From the NCBI RefSeq assembly GCF_024346055.1, contig NZ_JAGQCH010000026.1, positions 1-41,332 of the forward strand: a stretch of 41,332 nt of DNA. Direction: 5' to 3'. This document shows, piece after piece, positions 7,350 through 14,684 of the stretch. A program made the translations under genes and the position numbers. Under the pieces are notes generated by a model, which saw only the letters and a list, made by a program, of their open reading frames with translations, was not told the DNA's origin and did no database searches. The stretch is from Cyanobium sp. Cruz CV13-4-11 (GTDB lineage Bacteria; Cyanobacteriota; Cyanobacteriia; PCC-6307; Cyanobiaceae). The stretch's first letter is position 1. Every line of letters starts with the position of its first letter.

Positions 7350-8441
7350 ATGCCAGATAACATCCAACGGCCAGTTCCGGTAAAGGAACTAGACCAGCAT
7401 TTTGAGCCACGAGGCGCGCTCAAGGAAACGCCCATCGCCATCGAGCGTCGCTTCCATATTGCTGCTGACCGCGAGCCGCAGATCAAAACTCGGCTGGAGC
7501 GCTTAGACCTCGGTGACGGCAGACCCCAGTGGGAGGTGATCGTCGAGATCGACGGTGTCCGCGCAGGCGGTCGCGCCCTGCCGCCCGCGCTCAATGGCGA
7601 GGCCACCAAGATCGGCAAACGCCGAATCAGCGAGGAAGAACTCGCGAAGCATCTGACCGGCTTCGTGCCGGAACACCTTGGCTTCAACGCCACCCCGCAG
7701 GACATTCTGAAGAGCGTGAAACGCATCCGCCCAGCTGAGTCGAAACGGCGCGTCGCCACCACGGTCTTCGGTGCCGACAACCGCCGCGCCTTCCAGGACA
7801 CGACCTACCCGTGGTCGACCGTCGGGTTGGTGCAGACTAACCGCGGATCTGGTTCTGGCGTGATGATCGGCCCGCGGCATCTGCTGACCGTAAGCCATGT
7901 CATCGACTGGACCGCGCCGCCTGGATTCGCGGCCGACTGGGTGCGATTCACTCCTTCGTTCTTCGACGGCAATGCACCCTTCGGCGAGGTCTATGGCTCG
8001 CACATCTACTGGTATGTCCAGGAAGACGGCGATGGCTTTATCTCGGGCAACGAAGGCAACTTCGACTATGCCGTGGTGGTGCTCGACCGGCGCTTGGGTG
8101 AGACGACCGGCTGGATGGGCGCACGGGGGTACGACGACGACTGGGACAATCTGGCCGCCTGGTCGCACATGGGCTATCCCGCAGACCTCAACAGCGGCCA
8201 GCGACCGACCTGGCAGGGCGGCTTCCGTGTCGACGGGACAGATGCCGCAGCGCAGTCCATCCTGCACCAGGCCGACGTGTTCCCGGGGCAATCGGGCGGG
8301 CCTGTGTTCGGCTTCTGGGTCGGAGACGTGGGGCCGCGCGCCATCGCAGTGCAGTCGTGGCAGACCAACGCAAACAATGGTGCAAGCGGAAGCATGGACA
8401 TGCGTGACTTGGTGGCCCGCGCCCGAACCGAGTTTGCCTGA
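7350..8441 (+). CDS. Trypsin-like serine protease (cassette gene)
   Basis: 363 residues from ATG 7350, chosen over TTG 7344 because AGGAGA (7338-7343) is correctly spaced for it. The C-terminal half is a chymotrypsin/V8-fold peptidase. The catalytic triad is readable as His183 (LLTVSHVIDW), Asp239 (GNFDYAVVVLD) and Ser315 (PGQSGGPVFG). The first about 150 residues are a charged pro- or regulatory region. There is no signal peptide or membrane segment, so the enzyme would stay in the cytoplasm unless exported otherwise. It is the sole gene of cassette 2 and is followed by a hairpin and attC3. It is much more GC-rich than its own leader. Cytoplasmic trypsin-fold proteases occur in several bacterial conflict systems; a defence or toxin role is possible but unproven. 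Confidence 0.88.
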   Translation: MPDNIQRPVPVKELDQHFEPRGALKETPIAIERRFHIAADREPQIKTRLERLDLGDGRPQWEVIVEIDGVRAGGRALPPALNGEATKIGKRRISEEELAKHLTGFVPEHLGFNATPQDILKSVKRIRPAESKRRVATTVFGADNRRAFQDTTYPWSTVGLVQTNRGSGSGVMIGPRHLLTVSHVIDWTAPPGFAADWVRFTPSFFDGNAPFGEVYGSHIYWYVQEDGDGFISGNEGNFDYAVVVLDRRLGETTGWMGARGYDDDWDNLAAWSHMGYPADLNSGQRPTWQGGFRVDGTDAAAQSILHQADVFPGQSGGPVFGFWVGDVGPRAIAVQSWQTNANNGASGSMDMRDLVARARTEFA

Positions 8442-8462
8442 CAACGCGGTAAAGTGTAATTA

Positions 8463-8499
8463 GTACGGCGCAATAGGCGGTAGCCGTATCGCGCCGTAC
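8463..8499 (+). terminator. Perfect 9-bp stem after the protease gene
   Basis: GTACGGCGC (8463-8471) and GCGCCGTAC (8491-8499) form a perfect stem with a 19-nt loop, starting about 20 nt after the protease stop and ending 13 nt before attC3. No T-run follows. It could stop transcription or stabilise the transcript's 3' end. Confidence 0.45.
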
Positions 8500-8512
8500 G
8501 TTACTTACCCAA

Positions 8513-8571
8513 GCCTAACTAAACGCTCCAGCGGACTCGCTACCGCTCGCCGTTGAGCTTTTACGTTAGGC
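8513..8571 (+). other. attC recombination site 3 (59 bp)
   Basis: Boxes GCCTAAC (8513-8519) and GTTAGGC (8565-8571). Inside, AAA-C-GCTC pairs with GAGCTTTT leaving one unpaired C, and GCGG pairs with CCGC near the tip. At 59 bp it is shorter than the other three and shares only the outer boxes with them, so its cassette probably came from another source. The predicted cut lies between 8565 and 8566. Confidence 0.85.
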
Positions 8572-8634
8572 CCACCTGAAGCCTGCTTGTTGAGACGAAG
8601 TTGACGGACGGTGTTTCCGTAGCTACGGTAACGT

Positions 8635-8934
8635 GTGCAGTTCGTTTTCGACCCTGGCAAGGACGCGACCAATCTGGGCAAGCACGGCCTCTCCTTGGCG
8701 GCTGCAGCTGAGCTCAGTTGGGAAGCAGCACTCGTCTGGATTGATGATCGGGCTGACTATGGTGAAGTAAGGGTGGTTGCCTTGGCTCCAATTGGAGACA
8801 TACTCTATTTTGTAGCCTTTGTCGATCGCGAGACGAAAAGGAGAATTATTAGCCTACGCAGAGCCAATCGCCGTGAGGTCAATCACTATGTCAAAGCCAC
8901 TAAAGAAGATCAGCTTGAGGATGCCGACATTTGA
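8635..8934 (+). CDS. brnT: BrnT-family toxin (RNase) of a toxin-antitoxin cassette
   Basis: 99 residues from GTG 8635. The N-terminus follows the BrnT pattern: F-x-x-D-P-x-K (FVFDPGKDATN) followed by L-x-KHG-x-S, and the body ends with RRIISLRRANRREVNHYV. BrnT is a RelE-fold ribonuclease that stops translation and is neutralised by BrnA. The two genes overlap by 47 nt, the usual toxin-first order for this family. It is the first gene of cassette 3, about 60 nt after attC3. The GTG start has only a weak ribosome-binding sequence, so a slightly different start is possible. Confidence 0.85.
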   Translation: MQFVFDPGKDATNLGKHGLSLAAAAELSWEAALVWIDDRADYGEVRVVALAPIGDILYFVAFVDRETKRRIISLRRANRREVNHYVKATKEDQLEDADI

Positions 8935-9199
8935 GGAAGATCAGTTGATTACAGCGGCGGCGGAATCAGATCCTGATGCCCTTCCGCTTACAGAGGAGCA
9001 GATCAGCGCGATGGTCCCCATTCGCGTGCTTCGCGGACGTCCAAAGTTGGCAAATAAAAAGCAGCTGGTTTCAATCCGATATAGTCCTGAAGTTATTGAC
9101 TATTTCAGGGCTTCTGGAGCTGGCTGGCAAGCTCGCATGGATGCTGTGTTGAAGGACTATGTCGTAGCTCACTCCACAGGTGATGCGAAGGGGGCCTAA
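8888..9199 (+). CDS. brnA: BrnA-family antitoxin
   Basis: 103 residues from ATG 8888, which is preceded by GTGAGGT with an 8-nt spacer; the frame is open further upstream to 8819. The C-terminal part (RGRPKLANKKQLVSIRYSPE, then a D-Y-F-R-x-S-G-x-G-W-Q segment) is the ribbon-helix-helix region of BrnA antitoxins, which bind both BrnT and their own promoter. Autoregulation is therefore likely, though no operator was identified. The TAA stop (9197-9199) lies inside the left box of attC4, a compact arrangement typical of integron cassettes. ATG 8921 is a possible later start. Confidence 0.85.
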   Translation: MSKPLKKISLRMPTFEEDQLITAAAESDPDALPLTEEQISAMVPIRVLRGRPKLANKKQLVSIRYSPEVIDYFRASGAGWQARMDAVLKDYVVAHSTGDAKGA

Positions 9200-9278
9200 C
9201 ATCAAGATTCAGAAGACGGAAGCTGAGGTAACCGCCAATTCCAAACTTTTGGCCCGCCGCTGATCTTGAGCGTTGGGC
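9194..9278 (+). other. attC recombination site 4 (85 bp)
   Basis: Boxes GCCTAAC (9194-9200) and GTTGGGC (9272-9278); the right box has one change that still fits GTTRRRY. CAAGAT-T-CAG pairs with CTGATCTTG leaving one T unpaired. The left arm is almost the same as in site 2. The predicted cut lies between 9272 and 9273. It contains the antitoxin stop codon. Confidence 0.85.
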
Positions 9279-9284
9279 GGACCT

Positions 9285-9480
9285 CTGCCTGTTAAGTTCC
9301 TTTAGCCAGACCTCGTCCAACGGTCTTGGCCGCCTCTGGTCCCGCAACCAAATCAGCGCTGTCTCGATGTTCTGCTGCTCCCATTTGTTCAACTCAGCGC
9401 GGCTCGTCAGATCGGTGGGGAGCAGCCCCTCCAGCACATTGAGGTCTAGGGTCTCTCCCCTGCTACCGTCCCCTCCTTCA
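9285..9480 (-). pseudogene. Fragment of 'mobile mystery protein B' (Fic family)
   Basis: On the minus strand the segment LEGLLPTDLTSRAELNKWEQ and the following NIETALIWLRDQ...LDEVWLKELNRQ matches the N-terminal part of mobile mystery protein B, a Fic/DOC-type protein that usually follows protein A. The Fic catalytic motif (HPFxxGNGR) is absent because the homology stops within about 6 bp of the attC4 right box. No clear start codon is seen. It is a truncated relic whose break coincides with the integron junction. Family recognition is from memory of the conserved pattern. Confidence 0.6.
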
Positions 9481-9710
9481 ATCCCACAGGCGGGTGCTCC
9501 GGGTGCGCAGTAGCTCCTCCGCCAACTCGTTAAGGCGTTCATTGCCAGGGGTGCCGGGTGCTTGGATCTGTTGAGCTTCCAAGGGCATCCTGCGGCCGGC
9601 GCGCTGCTGAGCCGGCGCGCAAGGCTCAGGGCCTGCTGCCAGCGCATCTCCCGCAGCGGCCGCCTGGGCACGAGCACGTACTGCACGCGCAATCCATTTC
9701 AGCGCCAACC
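9478..9710 (-). pseudogene. Frameshifted remnant of 'mobile mystery protein A' (HTH)
   Basis: The C-terminal half of mobile mystery protein A can be followed on the minus strand through three frames: GAEMDC, then VQYVLVPRRPLREMRWQQAL, then RRMPLEAQQ... and ELAEELLRTRSTRLWD before TGA 9478-9480. At least two frameshifts are therefore present. The N-terminal helix-turn-helix part is missing and is replaced by the IS5-group fragment that starts near 9739. In intact loci protein A is a small transcription regulator located directly upstream of the Fic-like protein B, as here. Non-functional. Confidence 0.6.
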
Positions 9711-9738
9711 CACCTCAGGGTGCTCAGAGGGTGATGGT

Positions 9739-10652
9739 GAGGTGGTGCCCTGGCAGGCGCTGATTAACTTGATCGAGCCTCACTATCCCAAAGCGAGCAA
9801 GAAAGGCGGCCGTCCTCCTTATCCGCTGGCCACCATGCTGCGGGTTCATCTCCTGCAGCAGTGGTATTCGCTCAGCGACCCGGCCATGGAAGAGGCCCTG
9901 ATCGAGGTGCCCACGATGCGTCGCTTTGCCGGCATCGAGCTGATCAGTGACCGGATCCCTGATGAGACGACGATCCTGACCTTCCGCCACCTGCTGGAGA
10001 AGCACAAGCTGGGGGGTAGTTCTTTGAGACCGTCAAGACTCACCTCAACGCTCGGGGCATGATGATGCGGCAGGGCACCATTGTTGATGCCACCTTGATC
10101 GCGCCGCCCAGTTCCACCAAGAACAAAGAGGGGAAGCGGGATCCGGAGATGCACCAGACCAAGAAGGGCAACCAGTGGTATCACCGCAGCGCGGAAGGCT
10201 TCGCTTACGGGATGAAGGTCCATATCGGTGTCGATAAGGACTCACGCCTGATCCATTCAGCGGTCACTACAGCTGCCAACAAGCACGACCTCCCCCCCGC
10301 TGCTGAGCTGCTGCATGGCGATGAGGAGGTTGTTTACGGCGATGCCGGCTACCAAGGCATTGCCAAGAGACCCCAGATGGCAGGCACGGCAGCGGAGTTT
10401 CGGGTGGCGATGCGACCGGGCAAACGCCGAGCCCTCCCTGATACCCCCGATGGCAGGCGGCAGGATCTGATCGAAGCAGCCAAGGCACATGTCCGCGCCA
10501 AGGTCGAGCACCCGTTCCGAGTGATCAAGCAGCAGTTAGGCCTTCAGAAATCACGGCTGCGTGGCTTGGCCAAGAACCGTTGCAAGATCAATCTGCTTGC
10601 AGCCTTGACCAATCTGTTCCTGGCACGGCGGCAGCTTCTCGCGACAGCCTGA
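9739..10652 (+). pseudogene. IS5-group transposase, 5'-truncated and frameshifted
   Basis: The frame from 9739 reads EVVPWQALINLIEPHYPKAS, RPPYPLATMLRVHLLQQWYS and DETTILTFRHLLEKHKL, aligned to residue about 30 onward of IS5 transposase. Just after (near 10015-10025) the frame is lost. The second part, from about 10021 in another frame (MMMRQGTIVDATLIAPPSST, DPEMHQTKKGNQW, GDAGYQG, RVEHPFRVIKQQLG), carries the remaining DDE residues and ends at 10652. One missing base after the six-G run explains the break. A -1 slip there would meet TAG at once, so programmed frameshifting is unlikely. The first about 30 codons are absent. I found no certain terminal repeat; 10653-10820 shows nothing else. 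Confidence 0.8.
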
Positions 10653-10820
10653 GCATGGCAATGGTGTGTTAAAACGCCCTAATTCAGCCACAACAATCAT
10701 CTCAACAAGGCTGAGAATGAGTCCATAGAGCCGCCAAACATGCTCTGAGTGGCAGATCAGGTCTAAAAGCAGCGTTGCCGGTCTCAACGAGCGCCAAAAC
10801 CCCTGTTGCCCAGAGCTTCC

Positions 10821-12260
10821 CTAGCGCTTTAGTTGTTCGAGGTTGGCGATGGTGCGCCGCAGATCCCCTTGGTAGTAAGGGTTGCTGGCCGCCAGGGGGC
10901 GCACCAACTCCAGGGATTCCTCCAACAGGGCTCGTGCCTGATCTTTTTGCCCCATCAACAACCGCAGATACCCCAGATTGCTCAACGCCCGGGCCAGATC
11001 ACCACGATGGGCCGGGCTGTCCTTCACCAGCGCCCGCAGGAGTCCCACGGTTTCCACCAGGGGTGGCAGGGCCTCACGCAGCTGGCCCAGTTCGCCATGG
11101 GCCTTGCCCAGGTTGCTGAGGCTGCTGGACAGGTCGGCGCGATCCGCCGTCTGCGTCTTGACCAGCACGCGATAGAGGCTGACCGCTTCTTGCGTGGGGG
11201 CCAAGGCCTCCTGACGGCGGCCCGCATCGCCGTAGGCCAGGCCGAGGTTGTTGAGCGCAATGGCCAGATCCAGTCGGTACTGGGGATTCGTCTGGGCCAC
11301 CTCCCGCGCCATCGCCGCCGCTTCCTGGGAGATGGCGAGCGACTCCTCCAGGCGTCCCATGGCCCCGTAGCTCAACCCCAGGCCGATCAGGGCGCGGCCG
11401 AGATGGCGGCGTTGGCTTGTGTCGGAGGCCGCCAGCTCCCGCAGCAGGGCCACAGCCTCCTGGTTCGGGGCCAGGGACTGGGGCCCCTGACCCAGTTCTC
11501 TGCGCACCGTCCCCACCTGGAGCAGGGCGTTGGCGTGTTCTCCCCGCAGTTCCGTCTTGCCTCTCGCCAGGTCGCGAAGGATCTGCTCCGCTTCCAGGGC
11601 GGGATCCAGGGCCTCCTGCCGTTGCCCATCCGCAAGCAAGAGAACAGAGTTGTTGCTCAGGGCATCAGCCAGGCCAGCGCGGTGGAGGGGCTGCGTCTTC
11701 ACCAGCGGGCGCCAGATCGCCACGGCCTCGCGGGAGAGGGCCAGGGCCTCCCGGGTCTGGTTCAGGCCGGAGCGCACCCGGCTGAGGGTGTGGATGGCCG
11801 AGGCCCATTCCCTCTGGTGCAGCGGGTTGGTCTGGGCTTCCTCCCGGAGGCTCGCCACCGCCTCCTGGGCTGGGGCGAGGGCGTCCCCGGGACGGTCCAG
11901 GGCCAGGTGGCGGCGGGCCAGGCTGTGCAACGACCAGGCCAGTTGGGCGCGGAAGGCAGGCCCCTTGTCGGCCAGCGCCCGAAACATGGCCACCCCCTCC
12001 TCGGTGGCTGCCAGGGCCTCCCCGTGGCGGCCCTGATCACTGAGCTGGTTGCCCAGGTTGACCAGGTTGGCCGCCAGTGCGGCGCGAGCCTCAAGATCGC
12101 TGGCCGGGAGATCGGGCACGGCGGCGACCGCTTCCAGACCGGGTGCCTGGCGCAGGACTCCCGTGCCGAGGGTGCTTGTTGGCCGCGCCTGGACGGCCTC
12201 CACGGCGAAGGCGGCCGTCAACAGCATGGGCCAGGCCGTGTGGTGTGTCGCCAAACGCAT
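10821..12260 (-). CDS. Secreted TPR-repeat protein
   Basis: 479 residues. A signal peptide is visible (AWPMLLTAAFAVEAVQA, cleavage before RP near residue 26). The rest is a run of about nine tetratricopeptide repeats of the kinesin-light-chain type, each with phrases such as ALNNLGLAYGDAGRRQEAL and ALSNLGYLRLLMGQKDQAR. Such repeats build a helical scaffold for protein binding. No catalytic domain is attached, so the partner is unknown. The protein is probably periplasmic or outer-membrane associated. It stands alone, divergent from the GAP-family gene with 66 bp between them. Composition is like the backbone. Confidence 0.8.
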   Translation of the reverse strand: MRLATHHTAWPMLLTAAFAVEAVQARPTSTLGTGVLRQAPGLEAVAAVPDLPASDLEARAALAANLVNLGNQLSDQGRHGEALAATEEGVAMFRALADKGPAFRAQLAWSLHSLARRHLALDRPGDALAPAQEAVASLREEAQTNPLHQREWASAIHTLSRVRSGLNQTREALALSREAVAIWRPLVKTQPLHRAGLADALSNNSVLLLADGQRQEALDPALEAEQILRDLARGKTELRGEHANALLQVGTVRRELGQGPQSLAPNQEAVALLRELAASDTSQRRHLGRALIGLGLSYGAMGRLEESLAISQEAAAMAREVAQTNPQYRLDLAIALNNLGLAYGDAGRRQEALAPTQEAVSLYRVLVKTQTADRADLSSSLSNLGKAHGELGQLREALPPLVETVGLLRALVKDSPAHRGDLARALSNLGYLRLLMGQKDQARALLEESLELVRPLAASNPYYQGDLRRTIANLEQLKR

Positions 12261-12326
12261 GGCTCAACCGGAATGGGAAAGGACACTGGACTGGAAGGAT
12301 TCTGATGCAAGCCGCGCCTGCCATCG

Positions 12327-13067
12327 ATGACGATCGAACGGCTTGCTCCGCTTGTTGCACTGGCATTGATCGACAGCACGAGCTTCGGCACGTTGCTGAT
12401 TCCCCTGTGGCTGATGTTGGTCCCCGGTCGCCTGCGCCCGGGGAGGATTGTGTTGTTCCTGGGCACCGTTGCCGCCTTCTATCTGCTGTTGGGGATGGCA
12501 TGGCTGCTTGGAGCTTCGATGTTGTTCGATGCGTTGCAGGAGGCGGGAGACTCAACACCGCTGAGGATCGCCCAGCTGGGCGCCGGTAGCGGACTGATGG
12601 CGCTCGGTGCACGCATGGAGCCCTGGACGAAACCAGGCAAGGAGCGTCGCGCCGCTCGCCGGGCGGCAAAGCAGGCCCGCACCGGGCCGAGTCTCTTCGT
12701 GCGGATGCGGAGGTATGCGACCGATCCGTCAGCCCCCGTCGGAGCGGTCATCGTCTTTGCGTTGACGGCGGCCGTCATCGAGGCCGCTTCCATGATCCCG
12801 TACCTGGCTGCGATCGGCCTTTTAACTGCCTCGGAGTTGTCACTGCTGGGGCGCAGTGTGGTGCTTTTCGGTTATTGCCTGGTGATGATCACACCAGCGT
12901 TACTGCTGCTGGTGGCGCGGCTTTTCCTGCATGATGATGTTGCTCCTCTCTTGAAGAAACTGGAGTCGCTTTTGTCCCGTCATACGAACGGGGCGATGTC
13001 CTGGGTGGTGTTTCTGGTTGGCCTGTATCTGGCAGGCGACAGCTTGAACAGGCTTGTTCGGTGGTGA
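12327..13067 (+). CDS. GAP-family (Sap) integral membrane protein
   Basis: 246 residues from ATG 12327 with about six hydrophobic segments. The N-terminus (LALIDSTSFGTLLIPLWLML) and the general layout, with a basic cytoplasmic loop near residues 105-130, match the GAP/Sap family of LysE-like transporters. That family is best known from actinobacteria, where members help export cell-envelope glycolipids. The substrate here is unknown. The family is unusual for picocyanobacteria, so transfer is plausible. No gene partner is obvious; the SnoaL-like gene follows after 99 nt. Confidence 0.7.
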   Translation: MTIERLAPLVALALIDSTSFGTLLIPLWLMLVPGRLRPGRIVLFLGTVAAFYLLLGMAWLLGASMLFDALQEAGDSTPLRIAQLGAGSGLMALGARMEPWTKPGKERRAARRAAKQARTGPSLFVRMRRYATDPSAPVGAVIVFALTAAVIEAASMIPYLAAIGLLTASELSLLGRSVVLFGYCLVMITPALLLLVARLFLHDDVAPLLKKLESLLSRHTNGAMSWVVFLVGLYLAGDSLNRLVRW

Positions 13068-13166
13068 TGGTGATGGCGTCGCTGGCCCGACAACGCATTT
13101 CAGCGGTGATCGGCCTCGAACGACCGGTACAGTGAGGCTGTCCGTGGCTGCGGCAGCTGCGAGCAA

Positions 13167-13733
13167 ATGGTTGACGCACTTATGCTCGAGGCAGCAAACA
13201 CGATGAGCAAACAGGCTGGTCACGAGAAACTCGATGCGATCTTCAACGCGCATCTCCAGGCTGAACTGGCAGGCGACCTCGACGCGACGCTGGCGACATT
13301 GTCGCCCAACCCCCATCTCGTGAATGTTCCCACCATGGTGGGCGGGCAGGGTCCGCAAGGTGTTCGCAGGTTCTATGCCAAGCGGCTGATTGGTCAGTTC
13401 TTTCCGCCCGATGTCGTTTTTGAAACGGTTTCGCGAACCTATGGCGAGCAACGGCTCGTGGATGAACTGATCATCTCATTCACGCATACCATCAAGATGG
13501 ACCATATCCTGCCCGGAGTTGAACCGACCGGCCGCAGAGTTGAAGCCGTGTTTGTCGTGATCGTTGGATTCGAAGACGACAAGGTCGCCTATGAACACAT
13601 CCTCTGGGACCAGGCGAGTGTTCTGGTGCAGTTGGGTTTGCTCGACCCGAAGGGTCTTCCTGTCGTTGGTGCCGGTGCCGCCGCCAAGTTGAGAAATCCG
13701 GCGCTGCCGGATCCGTTCTTCCAGGAGGGCTGA
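13167..13733 (+). CDS. NTF2/SnoaL-like protein
   Basis: 188 residues from ATG 13167; ATG 13203 (MSKQAGHEKLDAIFNAHLQA) is an alternative start. The pattern of an N-terminal helix pair with AELAGDLDATLATLSPNPHL, followed by curved strands (VDELIISFTHTIKMDHILPG, EAVFVVIVGFEDDKVAYEHI), is that of the SnoaL/NTF2 cone fold used by polyketide cyclases and many small enzymes or binding proteins. The Y-E-H-I-L-W-D ending is typical of SnoaL-like members. No substrate can be named. No signal peptide. Confidence 0.7.
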   Translation: MVDALMLEAANTMSKQAGHEKLDAIFNAHLQAELAGDLDATLATLSPNPHLVNVPTMVGGQGPQGVRRFYAKRLIGQFFPPDVVFETVSRTYGEQRLVDELIISFTHTIKMDHILPGVEPTGRRVEAVFVVIVGFEDDKVAYEHILWDQASVLVQLGLLDPKGLPVVGAGAAAKLRNPALPDPFFQEG

Positions 13734-13844
13734 TAGCCGTGACCTGCAGTTGGTCTCTCACCCGATGATGAAGGCCGTAGCGAATCGTGTTCAGGTGAAG
13801 GGTCCATGCACTGGTCCTCAGTGGTTTCCATCCAGCCCCGTGTG

Positions 13845-14634
13845 ATGAACAACCAGCGTCGGCAGCCACCAGGGTGGGTGGTTCTTCTCCTGGTCGCCGG
13901 CTGCTTCGCGGTTCTTGGGTCTTCAAGCCCTGCCCTCAGCCAGGCCAGACAGGGCCGTGCCGCGCTCAGCGAGGCGGAGGAAGAGGCCAACTGCCAGCGG
14001 GTTTCGCAGATCGTCACCGCCAATGCCGCCCCCGTCCAGGAGGCCCTGGATCGGTTGGCCCGGCAACGCTATGGATGGTCCTTCTTCGAACTCAGCCCGG
14101 AGCAGCTGATGGCACTGGCCATGGCAGCGAATGTGCAAGGTCGGTCGATGACGGCGGCCCAGCAACAGATGGAGGAACGCTGTGCGGCCCACCAGCAACG
14201 GGGGATGGCCAAGGCATCCGCCGCTGCCGGTCTTCGCTCCCTCTTCGTCGCCCAGGGGTATCTGGATCGCTGGGGCCGGGAGCGGCTGGCTGGATCGGGG
14301 TGTGAGTGCCCTGGATTCCTGCCCGCCGCAGAAGACGTGGAGCAGAGCTGCCAGACCAGGGTCGTTTGCCCTGGCCAGCAGGGCGTTCAGCACCAGCCCA
14401 ACGGCGGCCACCTGTCAGGAGGCCCTGGTGCGGGGCGATGGGCTGGTGCTGGCCGCCCATCGGGCCGGGCGCGACCGCTGCCTGGGCTACGCCCTCTCGG
14501 CCCGGACCCTCTGGGCGCTGGGGGCCGATCCGCGCTTCACCGACCTGCTGATCCGCTTTCCGGAGGCGACGCGCCTGCGCAATGAGGCCCGCATCGCCCT
14601 GCGCTACCTGCGCGTCGATTGCCGCGGCCTCTGA
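13845..14634 (+). pseudogene. Secreted cysteine-containing protein, frameshifted
   Basis: From ATG 13845 a clear signal peptide (WVVLLLVAGCFAVLG, cleavage after ALSQA) leads into a helical domain up to about 14297. There the frame changes: the original frame turns into low-complexity Gly/Pro/Arg sequence, while the +1 frame continues as VSALDSCPPQKTW ... CQEALVRGDGLVLAAHRAGR ... RNEARIALRYLRVDC to the stop at 14634. Removing one G from the GGGG at about 14296-14299 joins the two into one protein of about 262 residues with several cysteines after the signal peptide. The gene is either mutated or carries a sequencing error. The upstream ATG 13806 is less likely because the signal peptide starts at 13845. 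Family unknown. Confidence 0.65.
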
Positions 14635-14684
14635 GGGATAGGGTCGTCGCTCTACTGGCTCACCATCCGTTGTGGCGAGGTTGC

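Larger units (their letters stand above)
4846..9278 (+). mobile_element. Integron cassette array without visible integrase (CALIN), four attC sites
   Basis: Four sites with the attC layout (GCCTAAC ... GTTRGGC, imperfect internal inverted repeats, an unpaired base in one arm) occur in one orientation, at 4846, 6845, 8513 and 9194. Recombination normally cuts between G and TT of the right box. The cassettes would then be 4925-6923, 6924-8565 and 8566-9272. The coding genes 5147-6121, 7350-8441 and 8635-9199 all read toward the attC at their 3' end, as in integron cassettes. No IntI-type tyrosine recombinase and no attI site are visible in the window. The array is thus either a remnant or a satellite of an integron elsewhere in the genome. 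Confidence 0.88.

Noticed and set aside
10010-10025. Programmed -1 frameshift at GGGGGGT in the IS5-group transposase
   Set aside because: After a -1 slip on the G-run the next codon is TAG, so the fusion protein would not be made.
10833-12305. 490-codon plus-strand frame opposite the TPR gene
   Set aside because: It is the antisense shadow of a highly biased TPR gene with a signal peptide; the plus-strand translation is Gly/Gln-rich low complexity.
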